Source: CAG-103 sp963627135 (GTDB lineage: Bacteria > Bacillota > Clostridia > Oscillospirales > Oscillospiraceae). Taken from it: a stretch of DNA of 64,000 nt. Shown here one piece after another: positions 17,062 to 24,798 of the stretch (positions within the stretch are counted from its first letter, which is position 1; each line of letters begins with the position of its first letter). The stretch spans positions 62,001 through 126,000 of the forward strand of contig CAVFZY010000010.1 of assembly GCA_963627135.1 (NCBI GenBank), given 5' to 3'. A program made the position numbers and the translations under genes. The notes beneath the pieces are model-generated. The model was not told where the DNA came from and did not search any database. It saw nothing but the letters and a program-made list of their open reading frames with translations.

Positions 17062-17804
17062 GCATCGACATTGTGGAGGCGATTGTGACAGCCAACAAGT
17101 GCTATCAGGCGGCAATCCCGCTGTACCCGCAGGGGCTGATGCTGCACAGCATCGGCACGCCGCAGCCGAGCGCCGCCGTGCTGGCGCGGTACTTTGACCA
17201 GTACCAGCCGGGCGGGCAGAGCGTGTGCGTGCACGCCTTCGTGCAGGCGGACGGCACGGTGTACCAGACGCTGCCGTGGGAGATGCGCGGCTGGCACTGC
17301 GGGGGAAGCGCGAACAGCACGCACATCGGCATCGAGATGACGGAGCCCGCGGCGGGCGTGCCCTATGCCGCGGCGGCCGAGCAGATCACGGGCACGTATC
17401 GCACGACCGTGGAGCTGTTCGCGCGCCTGTGCGAGACTTACGGGTTGGAGCCGCTCGCCGACGGCGTGATCATCGGCCACGCGGAGGGGCACCGCCGCGG
17501 CGTGGCAAGCAACCATGCAGATCCGGAATATCTGTGGGACACCTACGGCATGGGCTTCACGATGGACGGGTTCCGCCGCGCCGTCGCCGAGGCGATGGCC
17601 GGGGCCAGGGAAGAGGAGGAAGCAGACATGACACGCTACAACACCGTGGCAGAAATGCCCGCATGGGCACAGGAAGCCGCGCAGCGGCTCATCGACCGCG
17701 GCGCGCTCAAAGGCGGCACGGACGGCAGGCTCGACCTGTCGGAGGATATGCTGCGCACGATGATCGTCTGCCAGCGGATGATCGACGAAGCAAAGGAGAC
17801 ATAA
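17058..17804 (+). CDS. Phage endolysin, N-acetylmuramoyl-L-alanine amidase (Amidase_2)
   Basis: A 248-residue enzyme that cleaves the bond between muramic acid and the stem peptide. Zinc ligands are seen in LMLHSIG (His about 36), in IIGHAEGHRR and in ASNHADPE, with STHIGIEMTE as the central strand. The C-terminal 50 residues (YNTVAEMPAWAQEAAQRLID and GGTDGRLDLSEDMLRTM) resemble an SLH-like wall-binding module, common in clostridial phage lysins. The start at 17058 overlaps the preceding stop. With the following holin it forms the lysis pair, placed inside the structural operon rather than at its end. Confidence 0.9.
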   Translation: MSIDIVEAIVTANKCYQAAIPLYPQGLMLHSIGTPQPSAAVLARYFDQYQPGGQSVCVHAFVQADGTVYQTLPWEMRGWHCGGSANSTHIGIEMTEPAAGVPYAAAAEQITGTYRTTVELFARLCETYGLEPLADGVIIGHAEGHRRGVASNHADPEYLWDTYGMGFTMDGFRRAVAEAMAGAREEEEADMTRYNTVAEMPAWAQEAAQRLIDRGALKGGTDGRLDLSEDMLRTMIVCQRMIDEAKET

Positions 17805-18263
17805 ATGGACAGACTCACAACGATCAAGGCGGCCGCTTCTGCGGCCGCCGCAGCACTGACGGCATTCTGGGGCTGGACAGGCTGGCTGGCGGCCGCCTGG
17901 TTTCTGGCCATGGTGCTCGACTACGCCACCGGCAGCGCTGCGGCCCTGCACGCGGGCACGTGGAACAGCCGCCGCGCCCGCGAGGGGCTGTGGCACAAGG
18001 CCGGCAGCGTGGCGGGCGTGCTCGTGGCGGCGCTGCTGGACTTTGCGCTGCGGGCGCTGCTCGGCAGCGTACCGGGGCTGGGCGTGCAGTATGACGTGCT
18101 GCTGTGCCCGCTCGTGACGGCGTGGTACCTGCTGACGGAGCTCGGCAGCGTGATCGAAAACGCCGGGACGCTCGGCGCGCCGCTGCCGCAATTTCTCGTG
18201 CGGGCCATTGCCGTGCTGCGCGCGGACGTGTCGCAGCGCGGCGGAGGGGACGGTGACGCATGA
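17805..18263 (+). CDS. Phage holin (Holin_4 / TcdE-like family)
   Basis: A 152-residue membrane protein starting one base after the lysin stop. Three or four hydrophobic segments are seen: about 9-24, 26-42 (WLAAAWFLAMVLDYATG), 68-90 and 98-112 (LLCPLVTAWYLLTELGS). The LDYATG phrase and the charged stretch NSRRAREGLWHKAGS between helices are typical of the phage holin family that includes TcdE. It should open the membrane for the amidase. Confidence 0.85.
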   Translation: MDRLTTIKAAASAAAAALTAFWGWTGWLAAAWFLAMVLDYATGSAAALHAGTWNSRRAREGLWHKAGSVAGVLVAALLDFALRALLGSVPGLGVQYDVLLCPLVTAWYLLTELGSVIENAGTLGAPLPQFLVRAIAVLRADVSQRGGGDGDA

Positions 18264-18880
18264 CGGACTTTTCCCCGCTGGACTTTCCGCTGCCGGAGCG
18301 CACCGGGCATGAGACCGTGGAGCAGCGGCTCGCAGCGCTCGAGGAGACTGTGCCGCGCCTGCTCGAGGCGCTGCAGTACACGCTGGAAAACCTCGGCGCG
18401 GAAAACTTCAACGCCGTGGCGCTTTCGCGGCTCGTCTCGCCGATCCACGCGCGCATCGACGGGGCCGACGGCGACATCGCGCAGCTGAGCCTTGACGCCA
18501 ACGCCCTGGATGTGCGCCTGACGTCGGCCGAGGGCAATGTCGCCGCGCTCGAACAGACCGTGAGCGACCAGGGCGCGCGCATCGCGCTCGTGGCCGACGC
18601 CGACGGTGTGAACGCGGCGGCCATCGTCGCCGCCATCAACAACGGTGACAGCAGTGTCACGCTCTCGGCCGATAAGATTGACCTCAACGGCATCACGACC
18701 GTGGCCGACACGCTGCACATCGGCAGCGAGAACAGCCTCGAGCGCAAATATCTCATCTTTCACAAGAGCGGCGCGGTGATCTCCGCGACACGCGGCGATG
18801 TGCCGGAGCTGAAGCTCTCGGCCGGCAAGATCGACCTGTGCGGCGCGCTGTATCACAACGGGCAGCCGCTCGATCTGTAA
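18260..18880 (+). CDS. Phage fibre or baseplate-like coiled-coil protein
   Basis: A 206-residue protein (ATGA overlap with the holin gene). Residues about 18-115 form a long heptad-repeat coiled coil (VEQRLAALEETVPRLLEALQ, then IAQLSLDANALDVRLTSAEG). The C-terminal 75 residues are beta-rich (SADKIDLNGITTVADTLHIG, KLSAGKIDLCGALYHNGQ). A trimeric stalk with a beta tip is the usual architecture of phage appendages. Confidence 0.65.
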   Translation: MTDFSPLDFPLPERTGHETVEQRLAALEETVPRLLEALQYTLENLGAENFNAVALSRLVSPIHARIDGADGDIAQLSLDANALDVRLTSAEGNVAALEQTVSDQGARIALVADADGVNAAAIVAAINNGDSSVTLSADKIDLNGITTVADTLHIGSENSLERKYLIFHKSGAVISATRGDVPELKLSAGKIDLCGALYHNGQPLDL

Positions 18881-18891
18881 GGAGGCAAGGT

Positions 18892-20460
18892 ATGCATCTA
18901 CCCACATTCCCACGGAGCATGGCCACCGTCCGGCACGTGCAGACCGCCTTCGGCGGCTACGACCACCGGCCGGCCTGCCCCGAGGGCGGCATTTACGAAA
19001 TGATCAACGGTTCGGCGGCCGACACCCCTCTGTTCGCAACGCGGCCGGGCCGCACACTCAGCTACCCGTGCACCGGGCAGCCGAACGGCCTGTTTGCTGC
19101 CGGCGGCGGGCTGCTCTGGTGCGCGGGCACGGCGCTGTATCATAACGGTGAGGCCGTGCCGGGCTGCACGCTCACGGACACGCCGAAGGTGTTCGCAGAG
19201 CTCGGCGGCACGGTGCTCATCTGGCCGGACAAGATCTGGTTCCGGCCGGCGGACGGTATGTTCGGCAGCGCCGAGCCGAGCTGGACCGGCACGGTGACGC
19301 TCGGCAGCAGCGACGACACCGGCGACGCCGAACGCGCGAACGTGCTGCAGGCAGACGGCGCGGGGACGCGCTTTCGCGTGGGCGACGCCGTGACGCTCAG
19401 CGGCTTCGGCGACGCACGCAACAACGGCACGTACATCCTGCGCGGCATCGACAGTGCGAAGCTGATCTTCGACCCGGACACGTTCGTGCGCGCGGGCACG
19501 CTCAGCGGCGTGACGATCACGCGGCGGCTGCCCGACGCGCAGCACGCGTGCAGCTACGGCAACCGACTCTGGGCGTGCGCGCACGACACCGTGTGGTGCA
19601 CAAAGCTGGGCGACCCGCTGAGCTGGTTCTGGTACGAGGCGGACGAAAACGGCGCCGTCGCCACGGCGGCGTGGAGCGTGGACATCGGCGCGCCGGGCGA
19701 TTTTTCCGGCTGCGCGGCGACGGGCAGCGGCGTGGTGTTCCTCAAGCCGGAGGGGCTCTGGCGGCTGTACGGCACACGGCCGGAGAACTTCCAGCTCGTG
19801 GCCTCGGCCGCGCTCGGCGCGGAGCAGGGCTCCGGCCGCACACTCGTGACGGCGGCGGAGACGCTCTACTACCTCTCCCCCGCCGGGCCGGCGCGCACGG
19901 CGGGCGGACGGCCGACGCGCATCGGCGATGCGCTCGGGCGCACGCTCTCGGACGGGGCGGCGGGCACGGACGGCACGCGCTGGTATCTCTCGGCGCGCGA
20001 CACTCAAAACGCCTGGCACCTGTTCACATACGACACGCGCAGCGGCCTGTGGAGCCGCGAGGACGATTTTCACGCGCGCGCCTTTGCCCGGCGCGGCGGC
20101 GCGCTCTACGCGCAGGACGCGCAGGGCGTCTGGCGCTTCGGCACCGGCAGCACGGCGCAGATGACGAGCCTGCTCGAAACGGGCGACTTCGTCAGCGGCA
20201 GCCCGGACTGCAAGCGCCTGCTGCGCGTGCAGCTGCGGCTGGAGGCGGAGGCGGGCGCAAGCATCACGGCGGCGGTGCAGTATGACTCCGACGGTGTGTG
20301 GCACACGCTCGCAGCCGTGACGGCGGGCGCGAAGCGCTCCGTCACGCTGCCGGTGCTGCCGCGCCGGTGCGACCACTTTCGCGTGCGGCTGACGGGCACG
20401 GGGGCATGGCGGCTGCTGTCGCTCACGCGCACGGAGACCGCCGCCGGACCGCAGCACTGA
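18892..20460 (+). CDS. Phage virion protein with beta-propeller-like organisation
   Basis: A 522-residue protein with AAGGAGGCAAGGT before the ATG at 18892. Repeated blade-like elements with Trp/Tyr and Gly are visible: GLFAAGGGLLWCAGTALYHN, TVLIWPDKIWFRPADGMFG, GTRWYLSARDTQNAWHLFTY, AQDAQGVWRFGTGSTAQM. Between them is a small inserted domain (residues about 140-205, FRVGDAVTLSGFGDARNNGT). The C-terminal 70 residues look like a separate beta domain. In short-tailed phages proteins of this size after the adaptor build the tail hub. That role is inferred. Confidence 0.6.
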   Translation: MHLPTFPRSMATVRHVQTAFGGYDHRPACPEGGIYEMINGSAADTPLFATRPGRTLSYPCTGQPNGLFAAGGGLLWCAGTALYHNGEAVPGCTLTDTPKVFAELGGTVLIWPDKIWFRPADGMFGSAEPSWTGTVTLGSSDDTGDAERANVLQADGAGTRFRVGDAVTLSGFGDARNNGTYILRGIDSAKLIFDPDTFVRAGTLSGVTITRRLPDAQHACSYGNRLWACAHDTVWCTKLGDPLSWFWYEADENGAVATAAWSVDIGAPGDFSGCAATGSGVVFLKPEGLWRLYGTRPENFQLVASAALGAEQGSGRTLVTAAETLYYLSPAGPARTAGGRPTRIGDALGRTLSDGAAGTDGTRWYLSARDTQNAWHLFTYDTRSGLWSREDDFHARAFARRGGALYAQDAQGVWRFGTGSTAQMTSLLETGDFVSGSPDCKRLLRVQLRLEAEAGASITAAVQYDSDGVWHTLAAVTAGAKRSVTLPVLPRRCDHFRVRLTGTGAWRLLSLTRTETAAGPQH

Positions 20461-20474
20461 GGAAAGGAGAACCT

Positions 20475-21389
20475 ATGGCGACAAAATACAAATACGACAA
20501 GAATACCGACTACGCCGCGCTCATGGAGCGGGCGGTCCAGCGCGGCGACAACGCGGCCGCCGCCATCTACGAGCAGCAGCGCAACGCGAAGATCAGCGGC
20601 GAGGGCATGGCCGACCAGGAGCAGACGAACGACTACCTGCAGTACCTGCCGGTCGAGGACGTGCCGGACTATGACGACACGCACCGCCGCCAGGCCGAGA
20701 CGCTGCTGACCGAGCGCGACACGACCGGGCAGCGGGACCGCATCGACCAGATGCTCGATGCGCTGCTCGGTGAGGAGTTTGACTACGACCCGGCATCGGA
20801 CAAGCTCTACGACGCCTACCGGAAGCAGTACGAGCGGCAGGCCGATCTCGCGGCAGCCAACGCCCTCGGCACGGCGGCCGCGCTGACGGGCGGGCAGGCC
20901 TCGACGGCGGCCGTGGCGGCATCGCAGCAGGCGGGCGGGTACTACCGCGCGATGCTCGCGGGCAAGCTGCCGGAGCTGGCGCAGCTCGCCTACGAGCGCT
21001 ACAGCGGTGAGCGCAAGACGCGCCTGAGCGCGATCGACAGTCTGCTCGACGCGGCCGACAGCCGCGATGGCGTGACGAAGGCGCAGATCGCCGCGCTGCT
21101 CGACATGGATGACGCGGACTTCACCCGCGCGGACAGCAAGCTGCAGCAGCAGGCCAAGGACCTGGCCGACGCCAAGGCCGCCACCGACAAGAAGGCCGAG
21201 GACGAAAAAGACGCGGCCGAGAAGGCCAAGGCCGCGCAGGAAAAGGCGGAAAAAGCCGCGCGCAGCGAGGCGCGGCGGCAGATCACGCTCATCCTGCGCA
21301 ACGGCGGCACCGTGCCCGACGACCTCTGGCAGCAGAGCGGCTATGGCGCCGCGACGATCGCGGCAATGCTGCGCGGGCGCAAGGGATAA
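20475..21389 (+). CDS. Alanine-rich helical phage protein, possible ejected virion protein
   Basis: A 304-residue, almost entirely helical protein with GGAAAGGAGAACCT before the ATG. A Gly/Ala patch at about 128-155 (GTAAALTGGQASTAAVAASQ) could insert in membrane, and residues about 215-275 form a charged coiled coil of Lys/Ala/Glu repeats (KAKAAQEKAEKAARSEARR). Short-tailed phages often end their structural operon with internal proteins that are ejected with the DNA; this protein would fit but has no motif that proves it. It is the last gene of the cassette. Confidence 0.6.
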   Translation: MATKYKYDKNTDYAALMERAVQRGDNAAAAIYEQQRNAKISGEGMADQEQTNDYLQYLPVEDVPDYDDTHRRQAETLLTERDTTGQRDRIDQMLDALLGEEFDYDPASDKLYDAYRKQYERQADLAAANALGTAAALTGGQASTAAVAASQQAGGYYRAMLAGKLPELAQLAYERYSGERKTRLSAIDSLLDAADSRDGVTKAQIAALLDMDDADFTRADSKLQQQAKDLADAKAATDKKAEDEKDAAEKAKAAQEKAEKAARSEARRQITLILRNGGTVPDDLWQQSGYGAATIAAMLRGRKG

Positions 21390-21454
21390 ACGTTATGCAA
21401 ACTCAAGCGCCAATTATCTTCGAAAAAAGCACTGATATCACAGCTTTGTTAACT

Positions 21455-21465
21455 GTTATGTAAAC
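21455..21465 (+). repeat. 11-mer GTTATGTAAAC, copy 5
   Basis: Exact copy; extended to GTTATGTAAACCGA it equals copy 1 at 7480 over 14 bases. Confidence 0.7.
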
Positions 21466-21638
21466 CGAAAAAGAAAAAAGAAAGGAAGTCCCGGAAGCGA
21501 AAACGCTTCCGGGGCTTTGTGCGGCTGTCGAAAAATGCGCGGACGCACAAGCCTCTGAGCAGCGGGGGCGCTCGAGGGGGCAAGGCCCGCCTCGAATGGA
21601 ATCTTGTTCTTCATCGGGCTCAAAGCCCGATGAAGAAG

Positions 21639-21670
21639 TCCCGGAAGCGAAAACGCTTCCGGGACTTTGT
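21639..21670 (-). terminator. Terminator of the large BspA-like SLH gene
   Basis: Minus strand: AAAGTCCCGGAAGCG, loop TTTT, CGCTTCCGGGACTTCTT. The near-identical hairpin at 21486-21518 can serve the phage operon in the other direction. Confidence 0.65.
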
Positions 21671-21688
21671 GCTTTATAGGGTCTGCGC

Positions 21689-24538
21689 TCAGGCCATGGC
21701 CTGCTCGAAACGCATGAGGATGGCCGCGACCTGCGCGCGCGTGGCGCTGCCCTGCGGGCTGAGGTAGGCAACGCCGCCGCTGCCGGTGCCGGAGATAAGG
21801 CCGTTGCCGACGGCCCAGGCCATCTCCGTGCGCGCCCAGGACGAGACGCTGCCCGCATCCGGGAAGCCGGCAAGCGAGCCCGCCGCCGGGATGCTGCCGG
21901 GCGCGAACTTGTTGGCATAGTTATAGAGGATGACGGCGAGCTGCTCGCGCGTGATCTCCCCATCCGGGTCAAAGGTCGTGGCGCTCGTGCCGGAGACGAC
22001 GCCCGTGAGCTTTGCCCACCAGATAGCATCGGTATACCACTGGCCGAGCGGCACGTCGTTAAACGGGGCGGCGAGCTTGGACAGCTTATAGCCGTTGACC
22101 GTTGCCGGCTCGCCCTGCATGCGGTAGAGGATGCTCACGAGCTGGGCGCGCGTGCACACGCCGGTCGGCGAGACGGTGCTGGCCGAGGTGCCGGCAACGT
22201 AGCCGCGGGAGATGCAGTAATCCAGGCCCTCGTGCGACCAGTCGGTGGCCGCGGGCATATCGCGGAAGGCGTAGCCCGGGCAGGTCGGGCCGCCGGGGCA
22301 GACGGTGCCGCCGGTGGCGGGGATGGACTCCGTCTTGGTCACACCGCAGATGGTGCAGGTGAAGGTCCTGACGCCGGGTTCCGTCGCAGTGGCCTTCTGC
22401 GTGACGACGCCGGCATCCCATGTGTGTTCGTGCAGCTTCGCGATGTCCTCGCCCTCGCGCGTGTTGCAGCGCGCGCAGATGTGGTAGCGGTAGCCGGTGG
22501 TCGTGGCCGTCGGCTCCTGCGCGACGACCCACTCGCCCCAGTCATGGCCGAGGGCGGGGATGGTGTCGTTATACTCCTCATGGCACACCGGGCAGGTGCC
22601 CTGATAGCAGCCGGGCTGCTCGCAGGTCGGCTCGGTGCGCACGGTGGCGTAGCTATAGTCATGCCCCTTGGCGGGGATGACCTCGTCGATCTGCACGCCG
22701 CAGCGCGCGCAGGTGCCGACGGCGCGGCCGGGCTGCGTGCAGGTGGCGTCCGGCTCGAGATTGCAGCGGCTCAGGTCATGGCCGAGCGCGGCGATCTTCT
22801 CGGTGCGGCCCACGCCGCAGACCGAGCACTTGTAAAACACCGTGCCCTGCTTGGTGCAGGTGGGCGGATCCGTCTGCGTCTTGACCCAGGTGTGGCCGGT
22901 GGCGGCAACATACGTGTCGTCCACGGCGGCATAGGTGCAGTCCTTCACCGTGCAGACATGGTGCGTATAGCCCTGCTCCGTGCAGGTGGGGGTGACGACC
23001 GTGTCCGTGAACTGGGCAATGTGGTCGCCGTGCCAGTAGCCGGTCTGGTAGCCCTGCCACGTGCCGTCGTCCTTGAGCTCGGCGGCCCAGGTGTAGCTGC
23101 CCTGCGGGTAATAGACCACGCAGTCGTCCGGGAAGGAACGGTTGGTGTCCGCCGCGGCGCGGATGCTCTTGGCGGGGTCATTTTTGAAGATGGCGCGCTG
23201 GAGCTTCGTGACCTTCGCGATCTGGGTCAGGCCGGAGCTGATGTCGTCCGCGACCTCTTCGCTCCCGTCCGGATCGTCCGGGGCGATGACGCTCTTGAGC
23301 AGCGCCTCGATGACGACGCGCAGCGAATCGTCCACGCTGGTGAAGGCGCGAGCCTGGATCGTATCGATCTTCTCGCCGAAGATCGCTTCCTCAAGCAGCT
23401 CGCAGCCGGCAAAGGCGCACTTGTCGATCTGCGCGACGCGGTTGGAGAGGTCAACGGACTTCATGTGGTTATCGCCGGCAAACGCAGCCACGCCGATCGT
23501 GAGGTTCTTGTCGCCGGGGCTGAACGTGAGCTCCTCCATATAATAATCACACAGGAAGGCATAGTCGCCGATGCTCGTGACCTGCGAGGGAATGTTGAGC
23601 TTCTTGTGGTGGTTGACGAACGCGAACGCGCCCGTGCCGATCGTCTGCAGGCTCGACGGCAGGCCGAGCGTCGTGTCCTCCTGACCGAGGATGCGGTCCC
23701 ACGCGAAGGCCCACGGGCCGATATACGTCACGCCGTCCGGCAGACGCAGCTCGGCGAGCATGGTGCAGCTGAAAAACGCATGGTCCTCGATGCGGCGCAG
23801 GCGGCTGCAGTTGCCCGCGCGCACGAAGGTGAGCGTGTTGCAGCCGTAGAAGGCGTATTTGTCGATGAGCTCGAGGTTGCGCGGCATGTTGATGGCCGCG
23901 AGGTACTCGTCAATATAAAACGCGTGGTCGCCGATGGTGGTGATGTCGTCGTTCAGGTACACGCAGGTGAGATAGTGGCAGTCCTTGAAGGCGCGGTCGC
24001 CGACGTTCGTGACGCCGGTAAAGGACTGTTTTTTCCCATCCCACTCCTCGGTGGTCGCACCGGCGATGTAGGCCAGCACGAGATAGTCCTCACCGAGGTT
24101 CTCGACCGTCGTCTGGCCGAGATACTGCCCGGCGTCGTTATATTCCTTGACCTCCACGTCGCCCATCCAGGGGGCGTCCAGACCGATGGCCGCATAGTCC
24201 GCCATCTCGCCGTCACCGAAGATGTACACGCCGTAATACTGCGCATCCTCGCGGTAGTCATGGATCTGCCAGATCTGCTGCAGGTAGGGGTTGTCCTGCA
24301 CGACGGTGGGGTTCGTGACTTCATAAATTTTATAATGTACGCTGGCCTCATCCCCTGTGGGGCCGCAGTCGCCGCTGGCGACCTCGTTGCCGAAGAGCTT
24401 TTTGATCTGATCCGGCTGCGTAATGAACTGCTCAAACGCATCCGCGATCGTGCCCGCCTGCGCCGACGGAGCACACACGCTCAGCAATCCGGCCGTGAGC
24501 ACAAGGCACAGCAGCAGCGACAACACTCGTTTTTTCAT
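21689..24538 (-). CDS. Secreted BspA-like leucine-rich repeat protein with Cys-rich repeats and SLH anchor
   Basis: A 949-residue exported surface protein. Signal peptide MKKRVLSLLLCLVLTAGLLS, cleaved near SAQAG. Residues about 175-400 hold BspA/LRR_5 repeats (IGDHAFYIDEYLAAINMP, IGDYAFLCDYYMEELTFS). Residues about 515-745 hold some six repeats with the pattern PTCTxxG-xxxx-CxxCG-xxxx-IPAxGH (for example GTCARCGVQIDEVIPAKGHD), each with a CxxC knuckle likely to bind metal or form a disulfide. Three SLH repeats fill the last 190 residues. The start has AGGAGGGAGGAACC upstream. It is a divergent paralogue of the gene at 24799. Such proteins act in adhesion in other bacteria; the partner here is unknown. 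Confidence 0.85.
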   Translation of the reverse strand: MKKRVLSLLLCLVLTAGLLSVCAPSAQAGTIADAFEQFITQPDQIKKLFGNEVASGDCGPTGDEASVHYKIYEVTNPTVVQDNPYLQQIWQIHDYREDAQYYGVYIFGDGEMADYAAIGLDAPWMGDVEVKEYNDAGQYLGQTTVENLGEDYLVLAYIAGATTEEWDGKKQSFTGVTNVGDRAFKDCHYLTCVYLNDDITTIGDHAFYIDEYLAAINMPRNLELIDKYAFYGCNTLTFVRAGNCSRLRRIEDHAFFSCTMLAELRLPDGVTYIGPWAFAWDRILGQEDTTLGLPSSLQTIGTGAFAFVNHHKKLNIPSQVTSIGDYAFLCDYYMEELTFSPGDKNLTIGVAAFAGDNHMKSVDLSNRVAQIDKCAFAGCELLEEAIFGEKIDTIQARAFTSVDDSLRVVIEALLKSVIAPDDPDGSEEVADDISSGLTQIAKVTKLQRAIFKNDPAKSIRAAADTNRSFPDDCVVYYPQGSYTWAAELKDDGTWQGYQTGYWHGDHIAQFTDTVVTPTCTEQGYTHHVCTVKDCTYAAVDDTYVAATGHTWVKTQTDPPTCTKQGTVFYKCSVCGVGRTEKIAALGHDLSRCNLEPDATCTQPGRAVGTCARCGVQIDEVIPAKGHDYSYATVRTEPTCEQPGCYQGTCPVCHEEYNDTIPALGHDWGEWVVAQEPTATTTGYRYHICARCNTREGEDIAKLHEHTWDAGVVTQKATATEPGVRTFTCTICGVTKTESIPATGGTVCPGGPTCPGYAFRDMPAATDWSHEGLDYCISRGYVAGTSASTVSPTGVCTRAQLVSILYRMQGEPATVNGYKLSKLAAPFNDVPLGQWYTDAIWWAKLTGVVSGTSATTFDPDGEITREQLAVILYNYANKFAPGSIPAAGSLAGFPDAGSVSSWARTEMAWAVGNGLISGTGSGGVAYLSPQGSATRAQVAAILMRFEQAMA

Positions 24539-24589
24539 ATGGTTCCTCCCTCCTGGAATGGACACACCGTTAACAATGTCTACACAGTC

Positions 24590-24618
24590 AGTATACAGGA
24601 CGCGCCCCGCTTTTGCAA
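24590..24618 (-). promoter_or_regulatory. Promoter for the leftward BspA-like gene
   Basis: Minus strand TTGCAA (24613-24618), 17 bases, TATACT (24590-24595). Confidence 0.7.
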
Positions 24619-24711
24619 CGGGTCGCGCGCACGCGGCGGCGAAAAAACGCGCATTTCGTTTACACAAATAAAACGCTCTGTTACAAATCGACCGTTTTTT
24701 CACCAAATCCA

Positions 24712-24741
24712 TTGCACATTTTCCCAGGCCTATGGTATATT
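24712..24741 (+). promoter_or_regulatory. Promoter for the rightward BspA-like gene
   Basis: TTGCAC (24712-24717), 18 bases, TATATT (24736-24741). GTTACA occurs at about 24680, upstream, as in the micropeptide promoters but at greater distance. Confidence 0.6.
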
Positions 24742-24798
24742 TTCGACAGATAGGTATTACGGTTGTACACATGTATCACAACAAAGGAGGAAGAAACG

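Larger units (their letters stand above)
21392..21688. other. Intergenic region with repeated hairpins at the end of the phage cassette
   Basis: No gene. It contains a variant 11-mer GTTATGCAAAC (21392), the exact copy at 21455, two nearly identical hairpins with arms CCCGGAAGCG / CGCTTCCGGG (21490-21513 and 21639-21663), and a third hairpin TTCTTCATCGGGCT / AGCCCGATGAAGAA (21608-21637). The stretch 21530-21600 resembles decayed REP-like sequence. Confidence 0.6.
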